From Macrosoma leucophasiata (Eukaryota > Arthropoda > Insecta > Lepidoptera > Hedylidae), in NCBI GenBank assembly GCA_036365455.1, contig JAWQUS010000023.1, forward strand, positions 6,262,001-6,326,000: a stretch of DNA of 64,000 nt, written 5' to 3'. The translations under genes and the position numbers were made by a program. Below the pieces are notes generated by a model. The model searched no databases and was not told the origin of the DNA. It saw nothing but the letters and a program-made list of their open reading frames with translations. Below are positions 55,142 to 64,000 of this stretch, piece after piece; position 1 is the first letter of the stretch, and each line of letters begins with the position of its first letter.

Positions 55142-55705
55142 AACTAGCTGTGCCCGCGACTTCGTGCACGTGAGAAAAAATATGATTGTTCAGTATCTAC
55201 CCGGACGAAGTCGTGGGCGCAGCTAGTATAAAAGTAGCCTAAATTACTCCTTATTACATCAGCTATCTGCAAGTGAAAGGCCCGTCAAAATCGGAGACAC
55301 TCAATTTCTATTTATTTGTATGTAGGTAGGTATGTATGTATGTATGTATGGAGATAAAAGAAGCCTAAGTTACTCCTTATTACATTAGCTACCTACCCGT
55401 GGAAGTCCCGTCAAAGTCGGATATACTCAATTCTTCTTATTTGTATGTAGGTATGTATGTATGTATGGATGTATGGAGATAAAAGTAGCCTAAGTTACTC
55501 CTTATCACATCAGCTATCTGCCAGTGAAAGTACGTCAAAATCGGTTAAGCCGTTCCCAATATTAGCCCCGCCAAACAGACAGACAGACAAAAATTGTAAA
55601 AAATGTTGTTTTGGTATATGTACCGTGTATACATACATAAGCATTTAGTAAAAAGCGGTTATTTTAATATTAAAAACAATCACTCCAATTTTATTAATGT
55701 GTATA
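55142..55705 (+). repeat. R1 composite with three tandem units
   Basis: Fold-back arms at 55142-55166 and 55202-55226, then three units of about 105-125 bp each containing 'cctaagttactcctta' and a (GTAT)n stretch, a GACA tract and the usual tail. Longer than the 3-kb copy by one unit. Confidence 0.8.
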
Positions 55706-56071
55706 GATGTATAGATTTGAATTAAAACGTAAAACACCCAACTCTCCAATCAGGAAGACGTTATTTCATGGAAATAGAAATAAGTGATGATTATAACTAG
55801 CAGTTACTATCCATATTGTGACGTGAGAGACTAAGTATAGAACCAAAGAGTCTATTGATACATTTTTTGTCGGCATGATTAGTGCTCAAGCTACAAAAAC
55901 TGTGTGAACTCTTCGTACTAGGTCTAAAGGTTTGCAACATGGTATTGTGGAAGAACTGACGTGTTTGAGTTATGTATGAGAATTTATCGACGCTTATTTA
56001 GCGATCAAATAAGTCACAAAATTAATGAATGAGTGAGGCAATAAAACGTTAAGATAAGTAGAAACTTTCAT
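55706..56071. other. Intergenic, nothing recognised
   Basis: AT-rich; no supported feature. Confidence 0.5.
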
Positions 56072-56231
56072 GGTTTTTTTTTTTAAAGCACTTTTTTTTA
56101 GGTTGCGATGATGGCAAACAAGCTTGCAGTTCACATGGATATTAAGTGATGACTGCAGCCTATAGACATTTGCATATGAACAGAGGTCAATATGCAGATG
56201 CATTACCACCCCAGAGATCTTAGTTGTTATA
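56072..56231 (-). mobile_element. S1 SINE, 3' half
   Basis: Poly-T start, 'gcttgcagttcacatgga', lost after about 150 bp. Confidence 0.75.
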
Positions 56232-56244
56232 AATAAAAATAAAA

Positions 56245-56441
56245 AAAAATACGCTTGTACTCACAGCCCCACAGTAGGTATAAACCTATGTCGCGGGTGC
56301 AGTTGTGCACATACAACACATACAGAAACACCTAGACCCGAAACAAATATCTGTAGGCCATACAAATATTTGTCCCGGTGCGGAGATCGAACCCGCGACC
56401 CTAGAGAAGGAGAAGGACTAGAAAGTCCTTCTCCTTCTCTA
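56245..56441 (-). mobile_element. S2 SINE ending in a perfect 18-bp hairpin
   Basis: S2 body and box B ('gagatcgaacccgcgac') are present. In place of the D-arm half of the tRNA head, 56402-56419 and 56424-56441 form a perfect inverted repeat ('tagagaaggagaaggact', loop 'agaa'). Confidence 0.75.
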
Positions 56442-57027
56442 GACTTTCTAGGTAGGGTTACCACCTCTTAGCTGTCTAAATCCGGGAGAAAAAAAAAACA
56501 TTGAATATCAACTTTTTTTTATTTTGAACTTGTAACAACTTAGAAAAAATTGTGTTTTTTTTTTCAAAATACGACACAAGTGCATGGATTGCTGTTAGAT
56601 ACAGGCTAATGAGCGAACGAATGAAACTTATAACAAAATTAAATGAGAAACGAAAATGTGAAACAAAGACGACGCAATCTCACGCACGTGGGTCAGAAAG
56701 AGACAATAAAATAAAGTACCTACACGCACGCAAATCACTTTATACGAAACTAGGTATCTACCCACTATCGAGTAGTGGCGTCAGTGGCGATTACTGGCGA
56801 GATAGTGGCGAGAAGTCCCTTGTCCAGCGCGGTCCTGATTAACGCCGCTCTTAGCCATTTCGACATCGTGTGTCGTTACTTTTGAACAACTTCTTATTCC
56901 GGGAGAATTTGGTATATTTTAAATTCCTTCCGGGAGACGGGAGATTTTTATTTTCAGAGCCCGAATCGGGGAGAGGTGAGCACCCTACTTCTAAGTCATC
57001 TTACACCGCTGGACTAACCGAGACGTC

Positions 57028-57228
57028 GAATTATGTCTCTGTGATAGTCATTACATCCCCATACATTAATAACATCTAATCGGAACACGATAGTGCTGAA
57101 CACTATCATTTGACGGCAGATCGACTAGATAATGCCTACGCCTCAGCTCTATCATTTAGGCAGCAGATTAAGTAATGCGGTAGAGCGTACGCCCTCGAGC
57201 TCTGAGACCAAATCTCTACCATTAGTAA
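57028..57228 (-). mobile_element. S1 SINE, 5' two thirds, with repeated head region
   Basis: 'cggaacacgatagtgctgaa' is kept; the segment near the head is present twice ('agataatgcctacgcc' and 'agtaatgcggtagagc'). Confidence 0.65.
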
Positions 57229-58538
57229 TATTGAATAACCTATCAAAAGACTGAAAAATTACGATAACATTAAAACTTTACAATTATACCTGGTAATGAC
57301 ACATAAACTAGTAACCCATATTAAAAAGCGAAAGTGCTATAAGCAGTGAGCGTTAATAGAGTCTACATTACTGCTATTATGTATTGTATATTCGCGTAAT
57401 ATAATCACCATAGGACCATAACACACACTAATCTTGTGATCTTGAATAATTACAAGTAGGTACTTTAACTTTCCAGTCTGATTTTTTTCATCATTCTTGA
57501 TTTTCTTGACTCTCAAAATGATCATAACTTGTCATTAAGGTTTTTGTAAAAGATCTGTGGTTAGGAAGTATTTAAGATTTTCGTATTCAAGAAATCGGGG
57601 AGACTTTGTGACATCATTAATTTACGTCACAACCGGGACACAAGCTTGCAGATAAAATTAATGGTGTAAAAACAAGACGATGCCTCGAACTCGATAAATT
57701 TTCAGTTAAGAAATATATTTCTTATGTTATTTTCGTAAAATTTTCGTTGGAATTTTACTGTGTGACTTATTTGGTACTTACCTACTCATATATTACTTTT
57801 AATCATAACTTCTGTTTATGCTCTACCACAGTCTAAAGAAAACACACGTGTTAATATGGTTCTACTATCTAAAACATGCTGTTTATTCGTTTCATTAAAC
57901 GATCGAGACATAAAATTCAAGACAGCATAAATTTATAGCTTGCGCTTATCTCTGGAAATGCAGTCTAATTTTAAAATTTAATACAAGTGGCCCGCCCTGG
58001 CTTCGTACTGACGAAATGTTACCTACATTACTACTATATACTAATACGGTACTAATCTAGACTGTCATGTGACTATTGAAACTACTTACCTACGTAAAGG
58101 TTACATATTTATTGTAAATAAAAACCGGTGCGAGTCGGACTTGCGCGCCAAGGGTTCCGTACAAACCTATATATATAAATTAAAATACGTTTTCAAAATT
58201 TATCCCGTGTATGTGCTATAAAAAATTGCTTTATGCCAAATTTGATGATTCTAGGTCGACTAGAAGTACCCTTTGGATTTTGATTCCATTGTGAGTAGTT
58301 GCGAGTTTGAAAATATGTGGCTTTAAAGGTCTTAGGTAGTCTAGCAGAGCTATTCTCAAACTTTATTGTGCATAGTTTAATCAGACCGTAAAAATAGACA
58401 TTCTTAAACTCTAGCTCAGTAGTTGGACGCGTATTAGTCAATTTTTAGGATATTATTACTATTCAATTTGACGTCTAGTCTTCATTTTTTATGCCTTGTA
58501 TAGTAAAATACTAACTATTTTATTTTCGTACATTTCAG
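57229..58538. other. Upstream region of the CPAP1-like gene
   Basis: No exon encoding a signal peptide could be recognised. A dispersed repeat piece ('ggtgcgagtcggacttgcg') is at 58124. The sequence up to 58538 is intron, ending in a pyrimidine-rich CAG. Confidence 0.5.
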
Positions 58539-61500
58539 CGTACATCACTACATCCGGTGCATCTGCGCAAAACAGCAGAAAACCGGAGCAGTACGACAAT
58601 GGTCACGGGTGGGACATAAGGTTGGCTGTGCCAGGTAATCCGGGTAACGATTACCCTACGCTCAATGCCATACCAAGAACTTCATTTTCCTGTGCTGGGA
58701 AGGAACCAGGTAAACAGTTGATATATTGTTCTGTATTCTGTTGAAATAATGTAAATACTAAATTTAATTTACCATTTTCAGGTTATTATGCAGACTTCGA
58801 GACCGACTGTCAAGTGTTCAGAGTTTGCACCGTTGGCTCTACCTACGGATTTCAATCCTTCCTATGTCCCAATGGGACTCTCTTCAATCAAGCTGTGTTT
58901 GTCTGTGACTGGTGGATGAATGTGAATTGTGCCAAAGCCGAGCAACTCTTCAAAAGTAACAACGACAAATTTGGAAATCTGAGACTGGGTCCACAACTAA
59001 TGAAAGATATTAAAAAAATGTTAACACATCCAATGAGGAATCCATACGATAAAGGAGCTATGAAAAGCAACAAAATAGTCATGCAAGAATACAAACCACC
59101 TTCTGGTCAACTATTCCCAAATAGTGCTCTGATAGCTACCCCTGAAAGAATACCAACTAATGTGTACGTGCCCCCTAAATACGTTATTGGTCAAACCAAT
59201 TATGATACCTATAGTTCATCAGATACTTTATTTGGGGCATCGACTGCAAGACCTCAATTTATACCACGAGATGCAGAAGTTTTTCAAAGACAAAAACAAA
59301 ATCCAAATCGTCAATATTTACAAGCCAATAACATCCAAACAACACAGAGCTCACAGGTCTTTAGTAGTTTGTCAAATGGTTATGGTGGACATTTAACACA
59401 ATCTAAAAATACAGATTTTATAAGTAACAACAGAAAGGCACCTCGACCGACTCAAAATTACTCAAAACACATACAACAAGTACAACCATATAATTCACAA
59501 AATATTCTTGCAAACCAGCGACAACAAATTCACAGAGAAAATACACATTTAATTAACAGTAACAAACTGACAAAACAAAACAATGGAAAGACAGATTTCG
59601 GCACAACATTTACAAAACAGTTTGTAAAAAATTACAACGCAGAGCTAGACAAACAACGTTACAGTGACAAATCTAACTCTTTCCCACAATTCTCCAACAA
59701 TATCGATGGTCAAGTGGGCAACGAAGCAAAACAAAATTTGGTAAGTACTGATGTCATACCATCAACTGTCATTACTAAAACATTAACATATAGCAGAATT
59801 ATTCAAGAACCAAAACAGGGAACTCCCAAATCTAGGATAACCTTTAAGACTTGGATTGTTAAACCGGCCAAATCAGGTAGACTTATAATCGAACCAACTC
59901 CCTACACTTATGAAAAACCTACTGAATCAACCGCTGAAAAACTTATTGCTGATACTAGCGCATACGTATATAATAGACCAAAAACAACCCCACAAACTGA
60001 GAGACTTGTAACTGAATCAGAAGAAGAACCTTATGTATATAATCCACCAACAGTATCAGTTAAACAAGTGGATACAACTCCCAAAGAACCGCCACGTAAA
60101 GTATATTTGCCTCCATCTACTTCTCGTCCTACTTTGTCAAGTCCTTACGTATCTCAAAGTACTACGCGACCTACTGAAGCTTCACGCACTTATCTAACAC
60201 CAACCACATTCAAACCAGCAGCTCAGCTCTATATACCTCCTACAGATGCAAATGTGTTATCTGAGCCACTTGTCAATCCAAGTACACCTCAACAACCAGC
60301 TCAGTATGGTCGGCTTATTTCTATTGCTAATTCGACTCCTGACACTGACAAACCTAAAGAAGATAAAAGGAATCCATTGTTTTCCTTAATCACTAAATCT
60401 CATATAAATACTAATCATAATAACCTTACTTTTACTGATATACTAACAAAAGAGAAACTTGACATTACTGTAAACGATATAGTTAAAGATACACATGATA
60501 TTCTCAAGACAGCTTCTCCTGCTGATTACATTGAGTTTCGTCAAGATCCTTCGTCTATAGAATTGTCTGAAGTAAATGATTCAGAATCTGTTGTAAGTAA
60601 TGATGACAGCGGTGAAAAATTGACTGCATCTCCACCATCTCCTTTACCTGTTAGTTCAAGATTAATTGCTACTCCCTCGACGGATTTAGAACCCCCAGAA
60701 GAAACATACAGTGTCCAAAAAAATGCCAATCAACTATCTAATTTACCGTATTTTAAAGAACCTGCCTCGCCAACAAATACAATAGAAAGAACGGTTTCTC
60801 TTAAAATAACTATTCCAGAAAAAGTTGCAGAGTATTTGTTTAAACCTCACAATGACACCGGCATCGATAATTTAGAAATCCTTAATACAGGAAGCAGTAA
60901 CTATTTAGTTTTAACAAGCAAACTTACAGAAAACCCTAGTGCTAGCTTTATTCCCCTTGGGAAATTAATTTGGAATAAAGATTCAAACCTTTCTAATTCA
61001 CAGGCCTTGGTGAACTTATTTTTGGCAGACTCCCTCAATGCAGCAAAAGAATACAATAACATAGCACAGCAACATATCATAACTCCGACTCTTCCAACAC
61101 AAACTGAAGCACAAAATTTGAATAACGTAGATATTGGTCAAATCACTAATCAAATATCTCAATTGACATCATCACAATATTCAGGAAATACGCAAAATAA
61201 TCAGTACTCTAATAATCTCCTCGCTTTACCTCAAACAACACAGAATATTGGTGGATCATATAGAGGTGTAAGAAATTACTTAAATGAATTACCACAAACT
61301 CAAATACCTCAAAATCATAGACTGTCACAAAACGCCGCATTACAGCAAAACACCCAAGAACAACTCTACTCATCACTTTACCAAAATTCAGGAAATAATT
61401 ACGCCGCAAATCTCCAGGGAAACCTCAACCAAGTATATAGCGGACAATTATATCAACTTCCAGTTCCAGACGTGACCAGTCATATATATAACTCCGCGAA

Positions 61501-62374
61501 CCTCGTTCAGTCTGCTAATACCCAACAGACAAATGTTGTACGCTCCGCCAATTCACATCGTGACTTGAATCAAAATAATGACGGGGTGGGCAATAATAAC
61601 TTAGGGAAACGATCAAACGCCGATGTTGAGCTAGTTCAATCACAAAATTCGCCAGTGCCTCCAACGGCAATACAGTTGCTGCCATCTACTGAAAGTAGTG
61701 TTTTCAATACACAAGATAATTTTGCTAAAGATTTCGTGAGTAATTTTCTAAACAATGGTGACGGAATAACGGCACACATACAAGACAAAATTGTCGGAAC
61801 AATACCTCATCCTCTAGAGGACAACAAACTTGTGACGTATAAAAAGGATCAATCGTATTACGTATACACACAGTTAAACAATAACAATCAGTACGCAAAT
61901 GGACATGTCAAAAATCAGCAACAGGTAAATGCTAATAACAACGAACAAAGACTTCAAAGTGATGTATCTAATATTGTTACATATCAACTAATACCATCAG
62001 TCAGTTATCAATTAGAAGATGAAAGGGAACAGCAAAAGCTTCTTAATGCTTTTCAAATAGATCAATTTGGTAATCCAAAAAGTTCCGCAACAGTCACTAA
62101 ACTTAATGCAAATCGAAAACAAGATATTGTAAGCGATGTAGATTATGTAGTAGAGCACCCGAAAACAAATAATAAGAATGGACAATACAATAACATAAAC
62201 GTTTTGTACAATGGACCCTCTTCATATTCAGCACCACAAGCTTCAGTAGGCAGTTTGGCTACAAAAAGGGAAATATTACCAAATATTAAGTTTAGCAGAA
62301 TAGAGAAACTCGACGATGATGAAAGTAACAATGGATATTCGAAAGTAAAGCCAGCACGTCAATTTACTTTTTAA
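58539..62374 (+). CDS. CPAP1-type chitin-binding cuticle protein (3' exons, N-terminus missing)
   Basis: Exons 58539-58709 and 58782-62374 give 1,253 visible residues. The upstream exon (phase 1 junction) with the start and signal peptide is not seen. Residues 51-106 form one chitin-binding type 2 (peritrophin-A) domain: cysteines at 51, 66, 72, 85, 98 and 106 with spacings 14-5-12-12-7, and the motifs GYYADFETDC, FLCPNGTLFNQ and CDWWMNVNC. The intron splits Gly57 of the domain. The remaining ~1,150 residues are low in cysteine and rich in Q, N, S, T and P, with repeated YVYNRP/YVYNPP and TTRPT-like stretches and one more ordered block (SLKITIPEKVAEYLF). By family, such secreted single-domain proteins bind chitin in cuticle or tracheal lining. 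The frame is intact to the TAA, and AATAAA follows at 62579. Confidence 0.87.
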
Positions 62375-62578
62375 TACAGATGTTTTAATTATTTTTAGAT
62401 ATACGTTATATTTAAATACGTTTACATATAAGTATGTAATATTTATATACACTAAGGTGTAGTTAAAGACTTTAGTACCAATTCAATGATAAAATGTATA
62501 TAGCTTTAACTATGAATATTTTAAGTAAGTACAACAAACTATTGTATAAATCGTTATCAAATTATTGTAATGAGATTA

Positions 62579-62584
62579 AATAAA
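62579..62584 (+). promoter_or_regulatory. Polyadenylation signal of the CPAP1-like gene
   Basis: AATAAA 205 bases after the stop codon, in an AT-rich 3' UTR. Confidence 0.7.
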
Positions 62585-62689
62585 CATAAAATAATAATTA
62601 TGTATATTTTTTTGCTAAGATTGTGTTTTCGTGTACTTTTGAACGCAAAAATATACGCATATTCTCGCTATATAATTAGACTTATCAAT

Positions 62690-63122
62690 ATTTAAGACCA
62701 GCGCCCACTAATGGAGCGACGTGGTAAAGGATTTTTGTGCACAAATGCTTTTCTTATATCAAATAGTCTCGAGGGATAATAGGACTTACCGCAGCATGCC
62801 GTAGCACTCAGCGTCATTCCCCAGGACTCGTCGTTATATTACACAAGATGCCACACCACGCCACTGGAGTATGTGAAAAGCTCAAATTAATGTTTTGTGT
62901 TGATGAAAGTGAATGATTTAGGTGGAATCTGGCTCGATTGGACGGCAATCTCAGCGGCTAGCGCAAGCGCTCAAACGAAGGAATGTTCCGAAACTCGTTT
63001 ATCTACCTTCGTGATACAAAATCCTGCGGCATGCCGCGGAATGCCACAGTATGATTCGATATGTCGACGCGTGTCGTTTTGCCATGCCGTGCCACGCATT
63101 CAGTGGGCGCCGGCCCTAAACT
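62690..63122. mobile_element. Repeat with inverted 'gcgcccact' ends, unclassified
   Basis: Left 'accagcgcccactaatgga' and right 'agtgggcgccggccctaa' are inverted. The interior is dense in 'gcatgccg' and 'aatgcca' pieces of alternating strand. A non-autonomous DNA transposon is likely. Confidence 0.5.
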
Positions 63123-63442
63123 GGACAATCACAATGATTCAATGTTATCTAGAGCCTCCCTATCTTAATGGCAATAAAACGCTCCCTCAAAATCAATGTT
63201 CATTTCTCGACTATCAAATTCAATGTGCACGTAATGTGGAAAACAGTATTAAATATCTTGTAAAGGACTCGACTTTATGGCCATTATCGTGTTATGATTA
63301 TGAGTCGTAATAAACAGATTTGATAGGATTCTAACGTTTTACGACTACGTTTCCGGGGTACTTTTGCTACTGGAACGATATGGTCATAATAGTAATGTTC
63401 GGTATGAAAGTATTCTGATATTTCAGGGCTAGAATTTATTTC
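63123..63442. other. Intergenic, nothing recognised
   Basis: Open frame 62897-63310 crosses a repeat and has no family signature. Confidence 0.5.
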
Positions 63443-63534
63443 GATGTGTCAGGACCGGGATATCTGGTGCTCCATACTCTCTGCCTACCACGTACAAGAC
63501 TTGGTGTGAAGATACATACAACCATACATACATA
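63443..63534 (+). mobile_element. LINE 3' tail, 5-kb family
   Basis: 'tgtcaggaccgggatatct', 'ctctgcctacc', 'gtgaagatacatacaacc'. Confidence 0.7.
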
Positions 63535-63680
63535 GATTACATAGTATTTAACTGATTGTTTTAATATTGCAAAAACTGTAAGGAAAGAATCTCTATAGTT
63601 ATCTTTTAAATTACTGGTTCTCTTTTTTCTGCCGCATAAAATAATTCAAATTTATTGACTATATAATATACTTATCTCCT

Positions 63681-63790
63681 TATTCATAAACGTATTAAGT
63701 TTTGCTAATCTCTCCTCAATCTCTTGTCTTTTTCTATCCTGCACATTTGACAATGCAACTGACAAAGACAAAGCATTCTATAGCTTTACA
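63681..63790. mobile_element. M2 MITE, partial
   Basis: 'ttattcataaacgta' end and the 'ctttttctatcctgcac' interior, inverted relative to 12167-12302. Confidence 0.7.
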
Positions 63791-63844
63791 CCTCAATAGC
63801 TTTACTCATCATACATACCCCCGACACTTTGTATTTAACAAATC

Positions 63845-63920
63845 GTACGTAGCTCCATACAAACGCTTACTTAGGTATGCTGGTTACCTATTACACAGAC
63901 ATCAATCAGTGACATGTTTT
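63845..63920 (+). repeat. Block shared with 45660-45720
   Basis: 'ccatacaaacgctta' and 'acacagacatcaatcagtga' occur in both places in the same orientation. Confidence 0.7.
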
Positions 63921-64000
63921 TATACCTTTTTTTTCCTTTATTATAGTATAAATTAACAAAGTTTTAATATTATATCACTTAATGCTAGCATTGGAAAACC

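Noticed and set aside
55142..55705. Regularly spaced repeats resembling a CRISPR array
   Set aside because: Units are long tandem copies without unique spacers, in a eukaryotic repeat element.
58496..58744. Reading frame extended upstream of 58539 as a signal peptide
   Set aside because: It would start at a non-ATG codon within the intron and cross a good pyrimidine-CAG acceptor. The true first exon is elsewhere.
62897..63310. 137-codon frame
   Set aside because: Crosses a repeat, uses repeat-derived sequence, and shows no family motif or splice context.

Overview
The window reads as AT-rich nuclear DNA of a lepidopteran insect (moth or butterfly; species not determinable by eye). The evidence is short phase-conserved introns, AATAAA polyadenylation signals, a cuticle chitin-binding gene of arthropod type, and a dense load of repeats of lepidopteran character: SINEs with a GGTGGTAGAGC head, tRNA-headed SINEs, RTE-like and CR1/jockey-like LINE remnants, and modules reading 'cccgcgacttcgtcc'. 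Only two gene loci are supported, and both are on the + strand.

Locus 1 (6.9-22.1 kb) is a tandem array of four intact paralogues of a glycine-N-acyltransferase-like (GLYAT/GNAT) gene, here called A, B, C and D. Each has three coding exons with identical intron phases (0, then 2), a second exon of exactly 236 nt, and 278-279 codons. A and B form one close pair and C and D another, so the array looks like an older duplication followed by a second round. The introns hold independent insertions (SINEs in A and C, MITEs and an RTE fragment in D, a small MITE in B). Such arrays usually serve conjugation or detoxification chemistry, but the substrate cannot be read from sequence.

Locus 2 (58.5-62.4 kb) is the 3' part of a CPAP1-type gene: one six-cysteine chitin-binding type 2 domain split by an 72-bp intron, then about 1,150 residues of Q/N/S/T/P-rich sequence. 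Its signal-peptide exon lies outside what can be recognised here.

The rest (0-6.9 kb, 22.1-58.5 kb, 62.4-64 kb) is repeats and featureless AT-rich DNA. The main families are: S1, a roughly 290-bp SINE with about 30 full or partial copies on both strands; S2 and S3, tRNA-headed SINEs; FB1 and FB2, retroposons carrying tRNA-like modules, often head to head; M1, M2 and M3, palindromic MITEs; a GC-rich TIR element; a MULE-like MITE with a 9-bp target duplication; and a 5'-truncated RNase-H-bearing LINE (47.4-49.8 kb) with a 14-bp target duplication and a broken reverse-transcriptase active site.

The most unusual system is FB1. It is a compound inverted-repeat element whose arms each contain a folded tRNA-like sequence. 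Several copies are bounded by clear target-site duplications, and one copy consists only of the ~45-bp tail with its own 12-bp duplication, which identifies that tail as the 3' end used in target-primed integration.
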